DNA of 45,131 nt. Source: Comamonadaceae bacterium. GTDB lineage: Bacteria; Pseudomonadota; Gammaproteobacteria; Burkholderiales; Burkholderiaceae_C. The notes beneath the pieces were generated by a model, which saw only the letters and a list, made by a program, of their open reading frames with translations, did no database searches and had not been told where the DNA came from. Position 1 is the first letter of the stretch; each line of letters starts with the position of its first letter. Location: the NCBI GenBank assembly GCA_947476015.1, contig CANJOS010000005.1, positions 1 to 45,131 of the forward strand. The letters run 5' to 3'. The position numbers and the translations under genes were made by a program. Shown in pieces: positions 23,984-31,415 of the stretch.

Positions 23984-25198
23984 TCAGGTAGATGGGATCA
24001 GGGGATGGCAAGGGCCGCCTTCGGCAATCCATTTTTCAATCATCGCGTCTTCAAAGCCGCACTCTTTCAATATTTCTGCAGTGTGCTGGCCCAGCTGGGG
24101 CGGCAGGCGATCAACGTGCGTATCAGCGCCACTCATTTGAATGGGCACGCGCGGAATGCGCAAAGCTCCCTCCGTGGGATGCTCCCGAATTTCCCAGAAG
24201 TTGATGCTCTTCAAATGAGGATCATCGACCAAATCTTCTAAGCTGTTGACCACAGAAAATGGAACATCTTCAGGGGTCAGCAATGCCAGCCACTCCGCAT
24301 TGGATTTTCGCGCTACTTGGCGCTCAATTTCATCCCACACGTGACGGAAATTTTTCTGTCGTGCTGCAAACGTTGAAAAGCGTTCGTCTGCCATGATTTG
24401 TGCTTCACCCGCCAGTTCAAAAAATCGCTTCCAATGCGCATCAGAATAGGGTAGCAATGCCAAGTAACCGTCCAGTGTTTTATAGGGGCGGCGCGAAGCG
24501 GAACTCACAGGTTCATACCCCATCGCTGCCATGGGCGGCTCAAAGGCGTATCCCCATTGGTGTTCCATCATGTTGAAAGCCGCCATGGTTTCAAACATGG
24601 CCACATCGACATGCTGACCGACACCCGTTTGGTAGCGCTGCATCAATGCCATGGCAATGGCCCAAGCGGCATGCAAGCCACTGATTTTGTCGGCAATGAT
24701 GGTGGGAATAAAGCGGGGCTGCCCAGCGACCACCGTTTGCAATCGTGCCAAGCCAGAGGCCGCTTGAATGATGTCGTCATAAGCGGGGCGCCCCCCATAC
24801 AAACCATCATCGCCATACCCCGCCACATGACAGTAAATCAGACGTGGATTCTTGGCTGACAAACTGGCGTAGTCCAAGCCCAAACGATTGGCGGCGTTGG
24901 TACGCATGGAATGCAGAAGGACATCTGTTTCAGATACGAGTTTGTGCAAAATTTCTCGGCCTTCTTGCGTTTTCAAATCAACCACAATAGAGCGTTTGCT
25001 GCGATTGCTTGTGAGGAAAAAAGCACCCATGCGAGGGGTTCGACGGGGGCCGATGGCGCGCGTCAAATCACCCTCTGGGGGTTCGAGTTTGATCACATCA
25101 GCGCCCATGTCACCCAGGTACTGACCCGCCAAGGGGCCAAAAATCATGGACGCGATCTCGAGAACACGAATGCCTTCAAGGGGTCTGGTTTTTTTCAT
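23984..25198 (-). CDS. CaiB/BaiF family III CoA-transferase
   Basis: 404 residues from the ATG at 25198 (the track counts an extra GTG codon). Family III motifs: LEGIRVLEIASMIFGPLAGQYLGDMGADVIKLEPPEGD at the N-terminus and the catalytic aspartate in IPTIIADKISGLHAAWA (near residue 171). These enzymes swap CoA between a thioester donor and a carboxylate such as carnitine, bile acid, formyl, succinyl or benzylsuccinate. It is the probable entry activation step of this operon, immediately followed by the acyl-CoA dehydrogenase. It overlaps neither neighbour but is separated by only 4 and 7 bases. Confidence 0.94.
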   Translation of the reverse strand: MKKTRPLEGIRVLEIASMIFGPLAGQYLGDMGADVIKLEPPEGDLTRAIGPRRTPRMGAFFLTSNRSKRSIVVDLKTQEGREILHKLVSETDVLLHSMRTNAANRLGLDYASLSAKNPRLIYCHVAGYGDDGLYGGRPAYDDIIQAASGLARLQTVVAGQPRFIPTIIADKISGLHAAWAIAMALMQRYQTGVGQHVDVAMFETMAAFNMMEHQWGYAFEPPMAAMGYEPVSSASRRPYKTLDGYLALLPYSDAHWKRFFELAGEAQIMADERFSTFAARQKNFRHVWDEIERQVARKSNAEWLALLTPEDVPFSVVNSLEDLVDDPHLKSINFWEIREHPTEGALRIPRVPIQMSGADTHVDRLPPQLGQHTAEILKECGFEDAMIEKWIAEGGPCHPLIPST

Positions 25199-25202
25199 CA
25201 CT

Positions 25203-26078
25203 TTAGAGAATGGCTACGGGAGACAAAGGACTGCCAGAAGCGCCCACAATGGGCAGTGCACTGGCCACAAACATGAAAGTGAATCGACCACTTTCAACCA
25301 AGGGGTCAAGCATCAACCCCTCCAAGAGTGGAATGCCATAATCTCGAATCAAGCACTGGTGTACGGGGAAAATAGTCCCTGGTGCGAAGGGCAAAACTTC
25401 CACGGCGAAGTTGTCTGCGCCCACAATGGCCACGTCACTTTGCGCAAGCCACAAACCGGCATCTTTGTCGATACCAGGCTCAGAATTGAAATCCACATCC
25501 GCTTTGCCTTTTTGGGACTCCAGCCAACTGGTTCGAATCAAAATAGCATCACCCTTTTGCAGTGTCACACCGGCCATCTGTGCGGCATCTTGCAAGTCTT
25601 TTCGTGTGATCACTTCCCCTGGCACCAGGCTTCTTTTTTTCAAACGAACGATGTCCAGCAGCACACCCCTTGTGACGATGGGCGGCATTTTCTCAATGCC
25701 TAATTTTTCAGCGCCCCTAAGACTTCGGATGGTGTTGCCTAAATACCCGTTGTACAACTCATCGTCATACCAAGCATGACACAAAGCATCAATGTGAGTG
25801 CCGATGTGCAATGGCATGACGACAGTGTCTTCGGCAAATTGGAAACCTCCTACGACGCGTTGCCCGGCAGCATAGTCGCCACCATCACGGTTCATAAAAT
25901 GTTGCAAACCACAACGATGTCCAGGAACAGGTGTCTTGGCGCTGAGCAATTGCGTCAAACGCAATACCTCACCAGTTTTCACCAAAGAAGATGCGTTGCG
26001 AACTTGCTCTGGCCCGATGTGATTCAGACTGCCTTTTTCATCTTCAGGACCCCAACGGCCCCAAGCTTCTTTGCTCAT
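25203..26078 (-). CDS. Cyclase family protein (KynB-like metal-dependent hydrolase)
   Basis: 291 residues from the ATG at 26078, chosen because it overlaps the stop of the flavin reductase gene as ATGA with AGGA upstream; the track begins three codons earlier. The family metal motif PLHIGTHIDALCHAWYDD (HxGTHxDxxxH) is clear, and GADNFAVEVLP near the C-terminus is also typical. Relatives hydrolyse N-formylkynurenine, isatin or cyclic amides and lactones. In this operon it may open a lactone or amide produced by the monooxygenases, but that is inference. Confidence 0.92.
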   Translation of the reverse strand: MSKEAWGRWGPEDEKGSLNHIGPEQVRNASSLVKTGEVLRLTQLLSAKTPVPGHRCGLQHFMNRDGGDYAAGQRVVGGFQFAEDTVVMPLHIGTHIDALCHAWYDDELYNGYLGNTIRSLRGAEKLGIEKMPPIVTRGVLLDIVRLKKRSLVPGEVITRKDLQDAAQMAGVTLQKGDAILIRTSWLESQKGKADVDFNSEPGIDKDAGLWLAQSDVAIVGADNFAVEVLPFAPGTIFPVHQCLIRDYGIPLLEGLMLDPLVESGRFTFMFVASALPIVGASGSPLSPVAIL

Positions 26079-27178
26079 GACTTCCATCCTAGTCGAGCGG
26101 ACAAACGATTGGCCGCTTCTTTCAATGCCTGCAATGCGGGATCATCCTTGGGAAAGGCATCTGAATCCCCCATCATGGTCAACGCTAGCACAATGGTCCC
26201 GCTGGCATCAAAGACGGGAACACTGTAACCGTTCACACCTTTTTCGTTGATGTCGGCCATGATGGCGTTTTGAACATCCCCGATTCTCGCTTGTCTGACC
26301 TGCTCCAAGTGTTGGTCGACTTGGAAGGGGTTGATGAATTCTGAGCTGCCTGTTTTTTGAGCAGCCGTTATTTCAGCATCTAAATAGGGTTGTGTGAGCG
26401 ATCTGTTGGAGTAAGCGGCAAATACTTTTCCTGTGGCGGAGCCCAACAAAGGCAAAACCATGCCACAGCGCAAACGCACATCGAGAGGTTTCTTGGCTTC
26501 AATCCACCATATCAAGGTGGGTCCAAAATTACCCCACACCCCTAGACCCACTGTCTTGTCGGTTTCACGATTAAGGTCTTCAAGACAAGGACGCGCCAGA
26601 TGAATGGCATTTAAAGTGGCAACATGGCCTGAACCCACATGCTTGCCGGGCGAGTTGTCGTAGGGGTGGACCACCATGTACTTGCCAGAACCAAATGCCA
26701 AAGGTCTGCGCGTTGCATTCACGATGCGTTGAACGCGACCCAAGAACAACAAGTGATCGCCACCAGGATAGGTTTGCTCAGTTGTGCATTCCAAGTAAGC
26801 TGCACAACCCTCAATCAAGGGCACGCCACCCAAGCCCTGGGTCCAAGCCACACCCTCAAAACGGTCCAAACCAGAACGAGCAAACCGATTGGAGATGTCC
26901 ACTTGGTCTTCTGCAAGGATATTCACCACAAATCGTTGAGCATTGCTGTAGGTGCTGAAGGCCGTGGCGTTGAGGCGCAAACTCCAAACAATCAAGGCGG
27001 GGTCAAGTGACACCGAGTTGAATGAATTGGCGGTCATGCCGATGGGGTTTCCTTGATCATCCAACACAGTGATGACCGTCACGCCAGTGACGAAAGAGCC
27101 CAAACAACGGCGCAATTCAGCTGGATCAATGGGCGACAACGCGAGTTCGGTTTTGTGCGGCATTTGAATGACGGTCAT
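26075..27178 (-). CDS. Flavin reductase fused to an IclR-type effector-binding domain
   Basis: 367 residues, two domains. Residues ~15-175 are a flavin reductase (LRRCLGSFVTGVTVITVLDDQGNPIGMTANSFNSVSLDPALIVWSL, with FVVNILAEDQ). Residues ~190-367 match the ligand-binding domain of IclR regulators (LPLLGSATGKVFAAYS ... INEKGVNGYSVPVFDASGTIVLALTMMG). The same signature, GYSVPIYDGAGGLTAALHV, occurs in the real IclR at 39904. No helix-turn-helix is present, so it does not bind DNA. In Acinetobacter hydroxyphenylacetate hydroxylase the reductase also carries a C-terminal regulatory domain that senses substrate. I infer a substrate-gated FMN reductase feeding the monooxygenase encoded just upstream. 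Confidence 0.9.
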   Translation of the reverse strand: MTVIQMPHKTELALSPIDPAELRRCLGSFVTGVTVITVLDDQGNPIGMTANSFNSVSLDPALIVWSLRLNATAFSTYSNAQRFVVNILAEDQVDISNRFARSGLDRFEGVAWTQGLGGVPLIEGCAAYLECTTEQTYPGGDHLLFLGRVQRIVNATRRPLAFGSGKYMVVHPYDNSPGKHVGSGHVATLNAIHLARPCLEDLNRETDKTVGLGVWGNFGPTLIWWIEAKKPLDVRLRCGMVLPLLGSATGKVFAAYSNRSLTQPYLDAEITAAQKTGSSEFINPFQVDQHLEQVRQARIGDVQNAIMADINEKGVNGYSVPVFDASGTIVLALTMMGDSDAFPKDDPALQALKEAANRLSARLGWKS

Positions 27179-27198
27179 GTTCTTTTTTCTTTGTGAGT

Positions 27199-28509
27199 TC
27201 AGCTCAGCAAGTTTTCACGAAAGGTACTGGCTTCGTAGGAGGTGCGGAAAACACCGCGCTTTTGCAAAATAGGAATCACGTGATCGACAAAATCATCCAC
27301 GCTGTCGGGATTGGTGGTCGGGCTTAAGTTGAAGCCATGGCAACCTGTTTCGCGCCAGACGCGTTCAATTTCTGTGGCCACTTGTTCAGGCGTGCCAATG
27401 ACAGGGGGAATGGCCACTGAGAGCGCCCATTTTTTGGTGACTTCTCTCAAAGTGACAGACTCACCCTTTTCGTTGGTCATGGCCGCAGCCATCAGACCAC
27501 GAGAGCCTTGGGCACTGCTACTGTCTGACAACGGTTGATCGGGATCGAATTTGCTCAAGTCGAGACCAAACACACCCGACATGCGGGCCAGGTTGGCTTC
27601 CAAAGGAATGCGCTCAATCAACTCCTCCGCACGCTGACGTGCTTCCAGCTCGGTACTTCGAACAATGGGCTGAAGTCCAAAAATAACCTTGCGCTCGGGA
27701 ACACCATATTTTTGAGCTTCAGCTTTGAGCTGGATCATGGTTTTTTTCATGCCTTCCACATGACTTTGGATGGCAAAAATAAGCTCCGCATGCTTCATCG
27801 CAAACTGCATACCTCGACCCGATGAGCCTGCTTGAAACAACATAGGGCGACCATATTCAGAGGGCAGCGTAGGGCCTACGGCCTTGCATTGAAAATACTT
27901 GCCTTTGAAATCCACACGCGTCACCTTGTCAGGATCGGCAAATTTCAAGGATTGCTTGTTTTTCAAAATGGCATCAGCCGGCACACTGTTCCAAAGCTGA
28001 TAGCAAATGTCCATGAACTCATCGGCCATGTCATAACGTTCATCATGTTCAATTTGCTTGCCAAGACCACAGGCCATGTGCTCAGCTTGACTGAAGCCTG
28101 ACACAATGTTCCAACCCACACGACCTCGGCTGAGGTAATTCAAGGTCGAGATGCGGCGCGTGGCCAAATAAGGCGAAGTGCCATTGGTCGACAAGGTGAC
28201 ACCGATGCCCAAATTTTGAGTGGCGGCACTCATCACCGCCACCAAAGGCATCGGGTCGTGATTAGGCCAGGCCACTCCCCACTCCACTGATGGCACTACG
28301 CTTTCTTTGTAAACACCATGGGTAGCAGGACTGTCTGCGAAGAACACACCATCAAAGCACCCTTGCTCTAATTTTTTCGCCAAGTGTTGCCAGTAAGCGT
28401 AGTCTTGCAAGCCCTCTAACTGCTGATCAATGGGATCAGCCCATGCTTGAAGCGTATGGGTCTGGCTGGTGTGAACCAGCATTTGCAGCAAATGCATTTT
28501 GGAGCTCAT
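27199..28509 (-). CDS. LLM-class flavin-dependent monooxygenase, NtaA/SnaA/DszA-type
   Basis: 436 residues, a luciferase-like TIM barrel of the NtaA/SnaA/DszA branch: VEWGVAWPNHDPMPLVAVMSAATQNLGIGVTLST, YLATRRISTLNYLSRGRVGWNIVSGF, and a C-terminal HGFNLSPTTNPDSVDDFVDHVIPILQKRG. These enzymes use reduced FMN from a separate reductase and O2 to cleave C-N or C-S bonds or oxygenate cyclic compounds. The reductase gene follows 20 bases downstream, so the two form a two-component oxygenase. Substrate unknown. It is the second gene of the operon. Confidence 0.93.
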   Translation of the reverse strand: MSSKMHLLQMLVHTSQTHTLQAWADPIDQQLEGLQDYAYWQHLAKKLEQGCFDGVFFADSPATHGVYKESVVPSVEWGVAWPNHDPMPLVAVMSAATQNLGIGVTLSTNGTSPYLATRRISTLNYLSRGRVGWNIVSGFSQAEHMACGLGKQIEHDERYDMADEFMDICYQLWNSVPADAILKNKQSLKFADPDKVTRVDFKGKYFQCKAVGPTLPSEYGRPMLFQAGSSGRGMQFAMKHAELIFAIQSHVEGMKKTMIQLKAEAQKYGVPERKVIFGLQPIVRSTELEARQRAEELIERIPLEANLARMSGVFGLDLSKFDPDQPLSDSSSAQGSRGLMAAAMTNEKGESVTLREVTKKWALSVAIPPVIGTPEQVATEIERVWRETGCHGFNLSPTTNPDSVDDFVDHVIPILQKRGVFRTSYEASTFRENLLS

Positions 28510-28554
28510 GTCTCTGACCTTTCTTGGCGGCAGATTATTTTGACAGGGAAAGAA

Positions 28555-29043
28555 TTAGCGAATCAAAGATCGGACGTAGGCTTCACCCAAGCCGACTTTC
28601 TTGCAGTGTTCGGTATAACGGTCTAGACGCAAAAAGACATCGTCGTAATCTACGGGATTGCCCTGTTCATCCACATAGACCAGGGGTCCCATGACATGGA
28701 ACAATGCCGTCATGTGACCCACTTTGGGGTCAATGTAGAGGGTGTGAATATGGCCCGCGGGCTCATACGCAAAACTGCCTGCAGTCGCTACCCAATCGTG
28801 TTCTTTGTAACCCCAGGCGCCATCCATGGTCCATGCTGTGACGGGGGATGCGTGGCGGTGTCGCTGAATAATGCCAGAGCCTTTGGCTTTGAGAATGCTG
28901 ATCCAACCGCCATTTGCCACATCGAACATCAAGGGACGGACCATGCCCATCTTGCCAAGGGCGTACCACTTTTCGTCTTCCACCATGACGTCGGGTTCAA
29001 ACATTTCTTTCAATGTGAAATTGGAGGGTTGAATATTGACCAT
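28555..29043 (-). CDS. Cupin dioxygenase, 2,4'-dihydroxyacetophenone dioxygenase-like
   Basis: 162 residues, a single cupin barrel. The metal-binding histidines are IIQRHRHASPVTAWTMDG and AGHIHTL, with YKEHDWVATAGSFAYEPAG between. This arrangement resembles 2,4'-dihydroxyacetophenone dioxygenase (DAD), a non-haem iron enzyme that cleaves a C-C bond to yield 4-hydroxybenzoate and formate. Sequence recall is partial, so the substrate may differ. It is the first gene of the minus-strand operon and starts at an ATG with AGGAG six bases upstream. The twin palindromes lie about 90-120 bases before its start. Confidence 0.85.
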   Translation of the reverse strand: MVNIQPSNFTLKEMFEPDVMVEDEKWYALGKMGMVRPLMFDVANGGWISILKAKGSGIIQRHRHASPVTAWTMDGAWGYKEHDWVATAGSFAYEPAGHIHTLYIDPKVGHMTALFHVMGPLVYVDEQGNPVDYDDVFLRLDRYTEHCKKVGLGEAYVRSLIR

Positions 29044-29130
29044 GAGTGTCTCCTGACGTTGGGAATGATGGGTAAGTGAATTCGCTGATGCAAGCCTGAT
29101 GGCGGGTATTTTCTCTCAAGCTTGAATAAT

Positions 29131-29144
29131 ATACCATTTGGTAT
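29131..29144. promoter_or_regulatory. Operator-like palindrome 1 (TACC-N4-GGTA)
   Basis: ATACCATTTGGTAT: six-base arms ATACCA/TGGTAT around a two-base centre. Its core TACC-N4-GGTA recurs exactly 21 bases downstream, two helical turns away. The size suits a TetR-type dimer; the operon's own TetR is the natural candidate. Confidence 0.55.
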
Positions 29145-29151
29145 TTAAAAT

Positions 29152-29165
29152 TTACCTGCGGGTAT
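29152..29165. promoter_or_regulatory. Operator-like palindrome 2 (TACC-N4-GGTA)
   Basis: TTACCTGCGGGTAT: the same TACC-N4-GGTA core as palindrome 1 with a different spacer sequence. The shared core combined with a differing centre is what conserved protein contacts would produce. It overlaps the plus-strand -10-like TATCAT. Confidence 0.5.
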
Positions 29166-29311
29166 CATAGCGTTAACCCTAGACCCGAAAAAGATGCATT
29201 TGCACAAGCCCCGTCGCACCCGCTATCGTGAACAGGAAAAGTGACGTTACTCGCTTGCTGAGGGTTGCAAATCCCTCTATAAACGCAACACTTTATTTGA
29301 TTAAAAAACGC

Positions 29312-30370
29312 ATGAACGCCTCTCCTTACTTCTCCATCCTGCGAATGAAATTCCCCATGGACAGCGCCCTGTTTGCCGAGAAACTTTCAGTGGAACCTCG
29401 CATAGGCTTGCATGAGTTCAATATCACGGGGCAAGACGATGAAATTCGGGCAGCGTTTCAACATGTTCATGCCTACCACATCACCTCAGCCCGAGATGAT
29501 TTACCCCAGCCTTGGTTCGCTCACCAAGCCCTGCTCCAACACTGTCCCAAGCTCTTGGTGGTTTCCACTTTTGGTGCAGGCTATGACACCGTGAATCTTC
29601 AAGATTGCACCCATGCAGGAATTTGCGCAGTCAACCAAGCAGGCAGCAATGCACGTGCCGTGGCGGAACATGCCCTGGCCCTCATTTTGGGCTTGTCCAA
29701 ACGCATCAATGAGAACGACCGCCGTCTTCGCCGTGGTGAAAAATTCACGCGCGTTCAGGGCATGGGCTATGAACTGCTCGGGCGTACTTTGGGTTTGGTG
29801 GGCCTAGGTCACGCAGGCACTCAAATGGCCATGCTAGGGCACGCACTTGGGATGAAGATCATTGCCCACGACCCCTTCCTAAGCGCTGAACAAATGAGTC
29901 AGCGCGGTGCACAAGCCGTCACATTGGATGAATTGACTTCTGAAGCCGATGTCATCTCTCTTCACTGCCCGCGCGACGAAACGACGCTGGGCATGTTCGA
30001 CGCAGCAAGATTTGCCGCCATGAAAAAGGGGGCGTTGTTTGTCACCACTGCACGGGGAGACATTCACGATGAGGACGCACTGCACGCCGCACTCACTTCG
30101 GGTCATTTGGGTGGTGCAGGTCTGGATGTTTGGTCAGTTGAGCCGCCGGAGGCATCTCATCCCCTGCTCAAATTGGACAACGTGGTCGCCAGCTATCACA
30201 CGGCTGGTGTGAGTGTGGATGCACGTCGTCAAATGGCCAGCATGTCTGCCCAACAACTGCTGCTGATAGCCCAAGGCCATCGCCCCCCTCGCTTGCTCAA
30301 TCCGGAGGTTTGGCCAGCCTACAGCCAAAGATTCAAAGACATTTTGGGACGGAACGTTCAAGAAACTTGA
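29312..30370 (+). CDS. D-2-hydroxyacid dehydrogenase (NAD(P)-dependent)
   Basis: About 352 residues from the ATG at 29312; the track start is a GTG at 29228 lying in the control region. No strong ribosome site marks either choice. The Rossmann motif is LGLVGLGHAGTQMAMLGHALGMKIIAHDP. The catalytic Arg lies in TTARGDIHDEDAL, the Glu in VEPPEASHPL and the His in VVASYHTAG. Relatives reduce 2-oxo acids (glyoxylate, hydroxypyruvate, phosphoglycerate precursors) to D-2-hydroxy acids, or the reverse. It is divergent from the cupin operon across the twin palindromes, so it is probably co-regulated and handles a 2-hydroxy/oxo acid product. Confidence 0.91.
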   Translation: MNASPYFSILRMKFPMDSALFAEKLSVEPRIGLHEFNITGQDDEIRAAFQHVHAYHITSARDDLPQPWFAHQALLQHCPKLLVVSTFGAGYDTVNLQDCTHAGICAVNQAGSNARAVAEHALALILGLSKRINENDRRLRRGEKFTRVQGMGYELLGRTLGLVGLGHAGTQMAMLGHALGMKIIAHDPFLSAEQMSQRGAQAVTLDELTSEADVISLHCPRDETTLGMFDAARFAAMKKGALFVTTARGDIHDEDALHAALTSGHLGGAGLDVWSVEPPEASHPLLKLDNVVASYHTAGVSVDARRQMASMSAQQLLLIAQGHRPPRLLNPEVWPAYSQRFKDILGRNVQET

Positions 30371-30374
30371 ACGT
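30354..30374. terminator. Perfect 9-bp stem-loop at convergent gene ends
   Basis: ACGTTCAAG-AAA-CTTGAACGT: nine perfect pairs with a three-base loop. It spans the stop codon of the D-2-hydroxyacid dehydrogenase, 21 bases from the stop of the convergent Bug gene. A T-tract is lacking on both sides, so intrinsic termination would be weak; it may act as a bidirectional 3'-end stabiliser. Confidence 0.4.
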
Positions 30375-30395
30375 CCTTCAGAAAACAGCGTGTGC

Positions 30396-31367
30396 TTAAT
30401 CGAGCTTGGCACCCGATAACCGTACAACCTCTTTCCACTTGAGTCGCTCAGTTGCCGCAAAGGCGGCAGTATCGGCGGGCGAAGCAGAAATAGCCCGCGC
30501 TCCTGCCTGCAAGAAGCGCTCTTTCATGGCGGGTTGTGACAAGATCTCTTGAATTGCTTTTGAAAGTTTGGCTGTGATGGCGGGAGGAGTTGCGGCTGGC
30601 ATGACCAAGGCACCCCATGACGTGATCACAAAATCAGGCATGCCCGCTTCCGCCATGGTGGGAACCTGAGGAAACGTGGGCCAACGATCGGCCGACGTCA
30701 CGGCCAGCGCACGCGCACGACCTGCACGAAGCAAGGACGAATAGCTTGCCAAATTGTCAATGGCAAAGTCAATCGTTCCAGCAATGACCTCTGTATTGGC
30801 GGAGCCGCGAAACGGCACATGCACAACTTTGATACCCGACTTGAGGCCAAACATTTCGCCCGCTAAATGCGGTGTGGTGCCGACCCCTGATGAACTGAAG
30901 GTCACGCCCTTGGGTTGAGCTTTGGCCCAAGTTTTGAACTCCTCCAAAGTCTTTGCGGGATGGTCTGCAGAAACGGCAAACACATTGCAGTTCTCCCAGA
31001 AAGTGGACACAGGAACAAAGTCTTTGGCAGGGTCATAGCCCAGCTTGGAATACAAAAACTGATTGATCGACAGGGTGCCAATGGTGGCCGATCCTAGGGT
31101 GTAGCCATCTGCCGGCGAATTCATCACGGCCACCATGCCGATGTTGCCTCCTGCCCCTGTTTTATTTTCAATGGTGAAGGTCTGATTAAAGTAGCTTGTC
31201 AGTTTTTCTGCCAACAGGCGTGTCAACACATCCGAGGCCCCCCCCGCTGGGAAAAAAACCAGAATCTTGACTGGCTTTTCAGGCCATGCGGGTTGTGCAT
31301 GGGCTGTGGGGGCTAAACCCAATGCGGCCCCTAAACCTGTCACCACGATATCTCTGCGATTGAACAT
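30396..31367 (-). CDS. Bug-family periplasmic substrate-binding protein
   Basis: 323 residues. The N-terminus reads MFNRRDIVVTGLGAALGLAPTAHAQPAWP, a signal peptide whose RRD start is Tat-like but not a full twin-arginine motif. Motifs: VKILVFFPAGGASDVLTRLLAEKL, IENKTGAGGNIGMVAVMNSPADGYTLG and VHVPFRGSANTEVIAGTIDF. GGAG lies six bases before the ATG. It is the last gene of the long run that begins with the Baeyer-Villiger monooxygenase, and 48 bases separate it from the hydrolase gene. It presumably binds a substrate or intermediate of that route. Confidence 0.94.
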   Translation of the reverse strand: MFNRRDIVVTGLGAALGLAPTAHAQPAWPEKPVKILVFFPAGGASDVLTRLLAEKLTSYFNQTFTIENKTGAGGNIGMVAVMNSPADGYTLGSATIGTLSINQFLYSKLGYDPAKDFVPVSTFWENCNVFAVSADHPAKTLEEFKTWAKAQPKGVTFSSSGVGTTPHLAGEMFGLKSGIKVVHVPFRGSANTEVIAGTIDFAIDNLASYSSLLRAGRARALAVTSADRWPTFPQVPTMAEAGMPDFVITSWGALVMPAATPPAITAKLSKAIQEILSQPAMKERFLQAGARAISASPADTAAFAATERLKWKEVVRLSGAKLD

Positions 31368-31415
31368 GAAAGTCTCCTTTATATTAAGTTAATTGATTGA
31401 ATCACTCGATGGTTG

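Larger units (their letters stand above)
29044..29311. promoter_or_regulatory. Divergent control region of the cupin operon and the D-2-hydroxyacid dehydrogenase gene
   Basis: 268 bases without a convincing gene. It is AT-rich around 29125-29155 and contains two TACC-N4-GGTA palindromes (listed separately). On the minus strand TATATT/TATTAT hexamers next to the first palindrome can serve as a -10 for the cupin operon. On the plus strand TATCAT (29163-29168) overlaps the second palindrome and could be the -10 for the dehydrogenase gene, with TTGGTA 19 bases upstream as a weak -35. Either way a repressor on the palindromes would block both directions. Confidence 0.5.

Noticed and set aside
25146-25703. 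185-residue plus-strand ORF
   Set aside because: Spans the 5' end of the CoA-transferase gene and the 3' half of the cyclase gene in antisense; no domain seen.
31394-31404. TGATT-G-AATCA palindrome upstream of the Bug gene, considered as an operator or FNR half
   Set aside because: Short, AT-rich, wrong spacing for FNR, and not repeated elsewhere; chance is likely.
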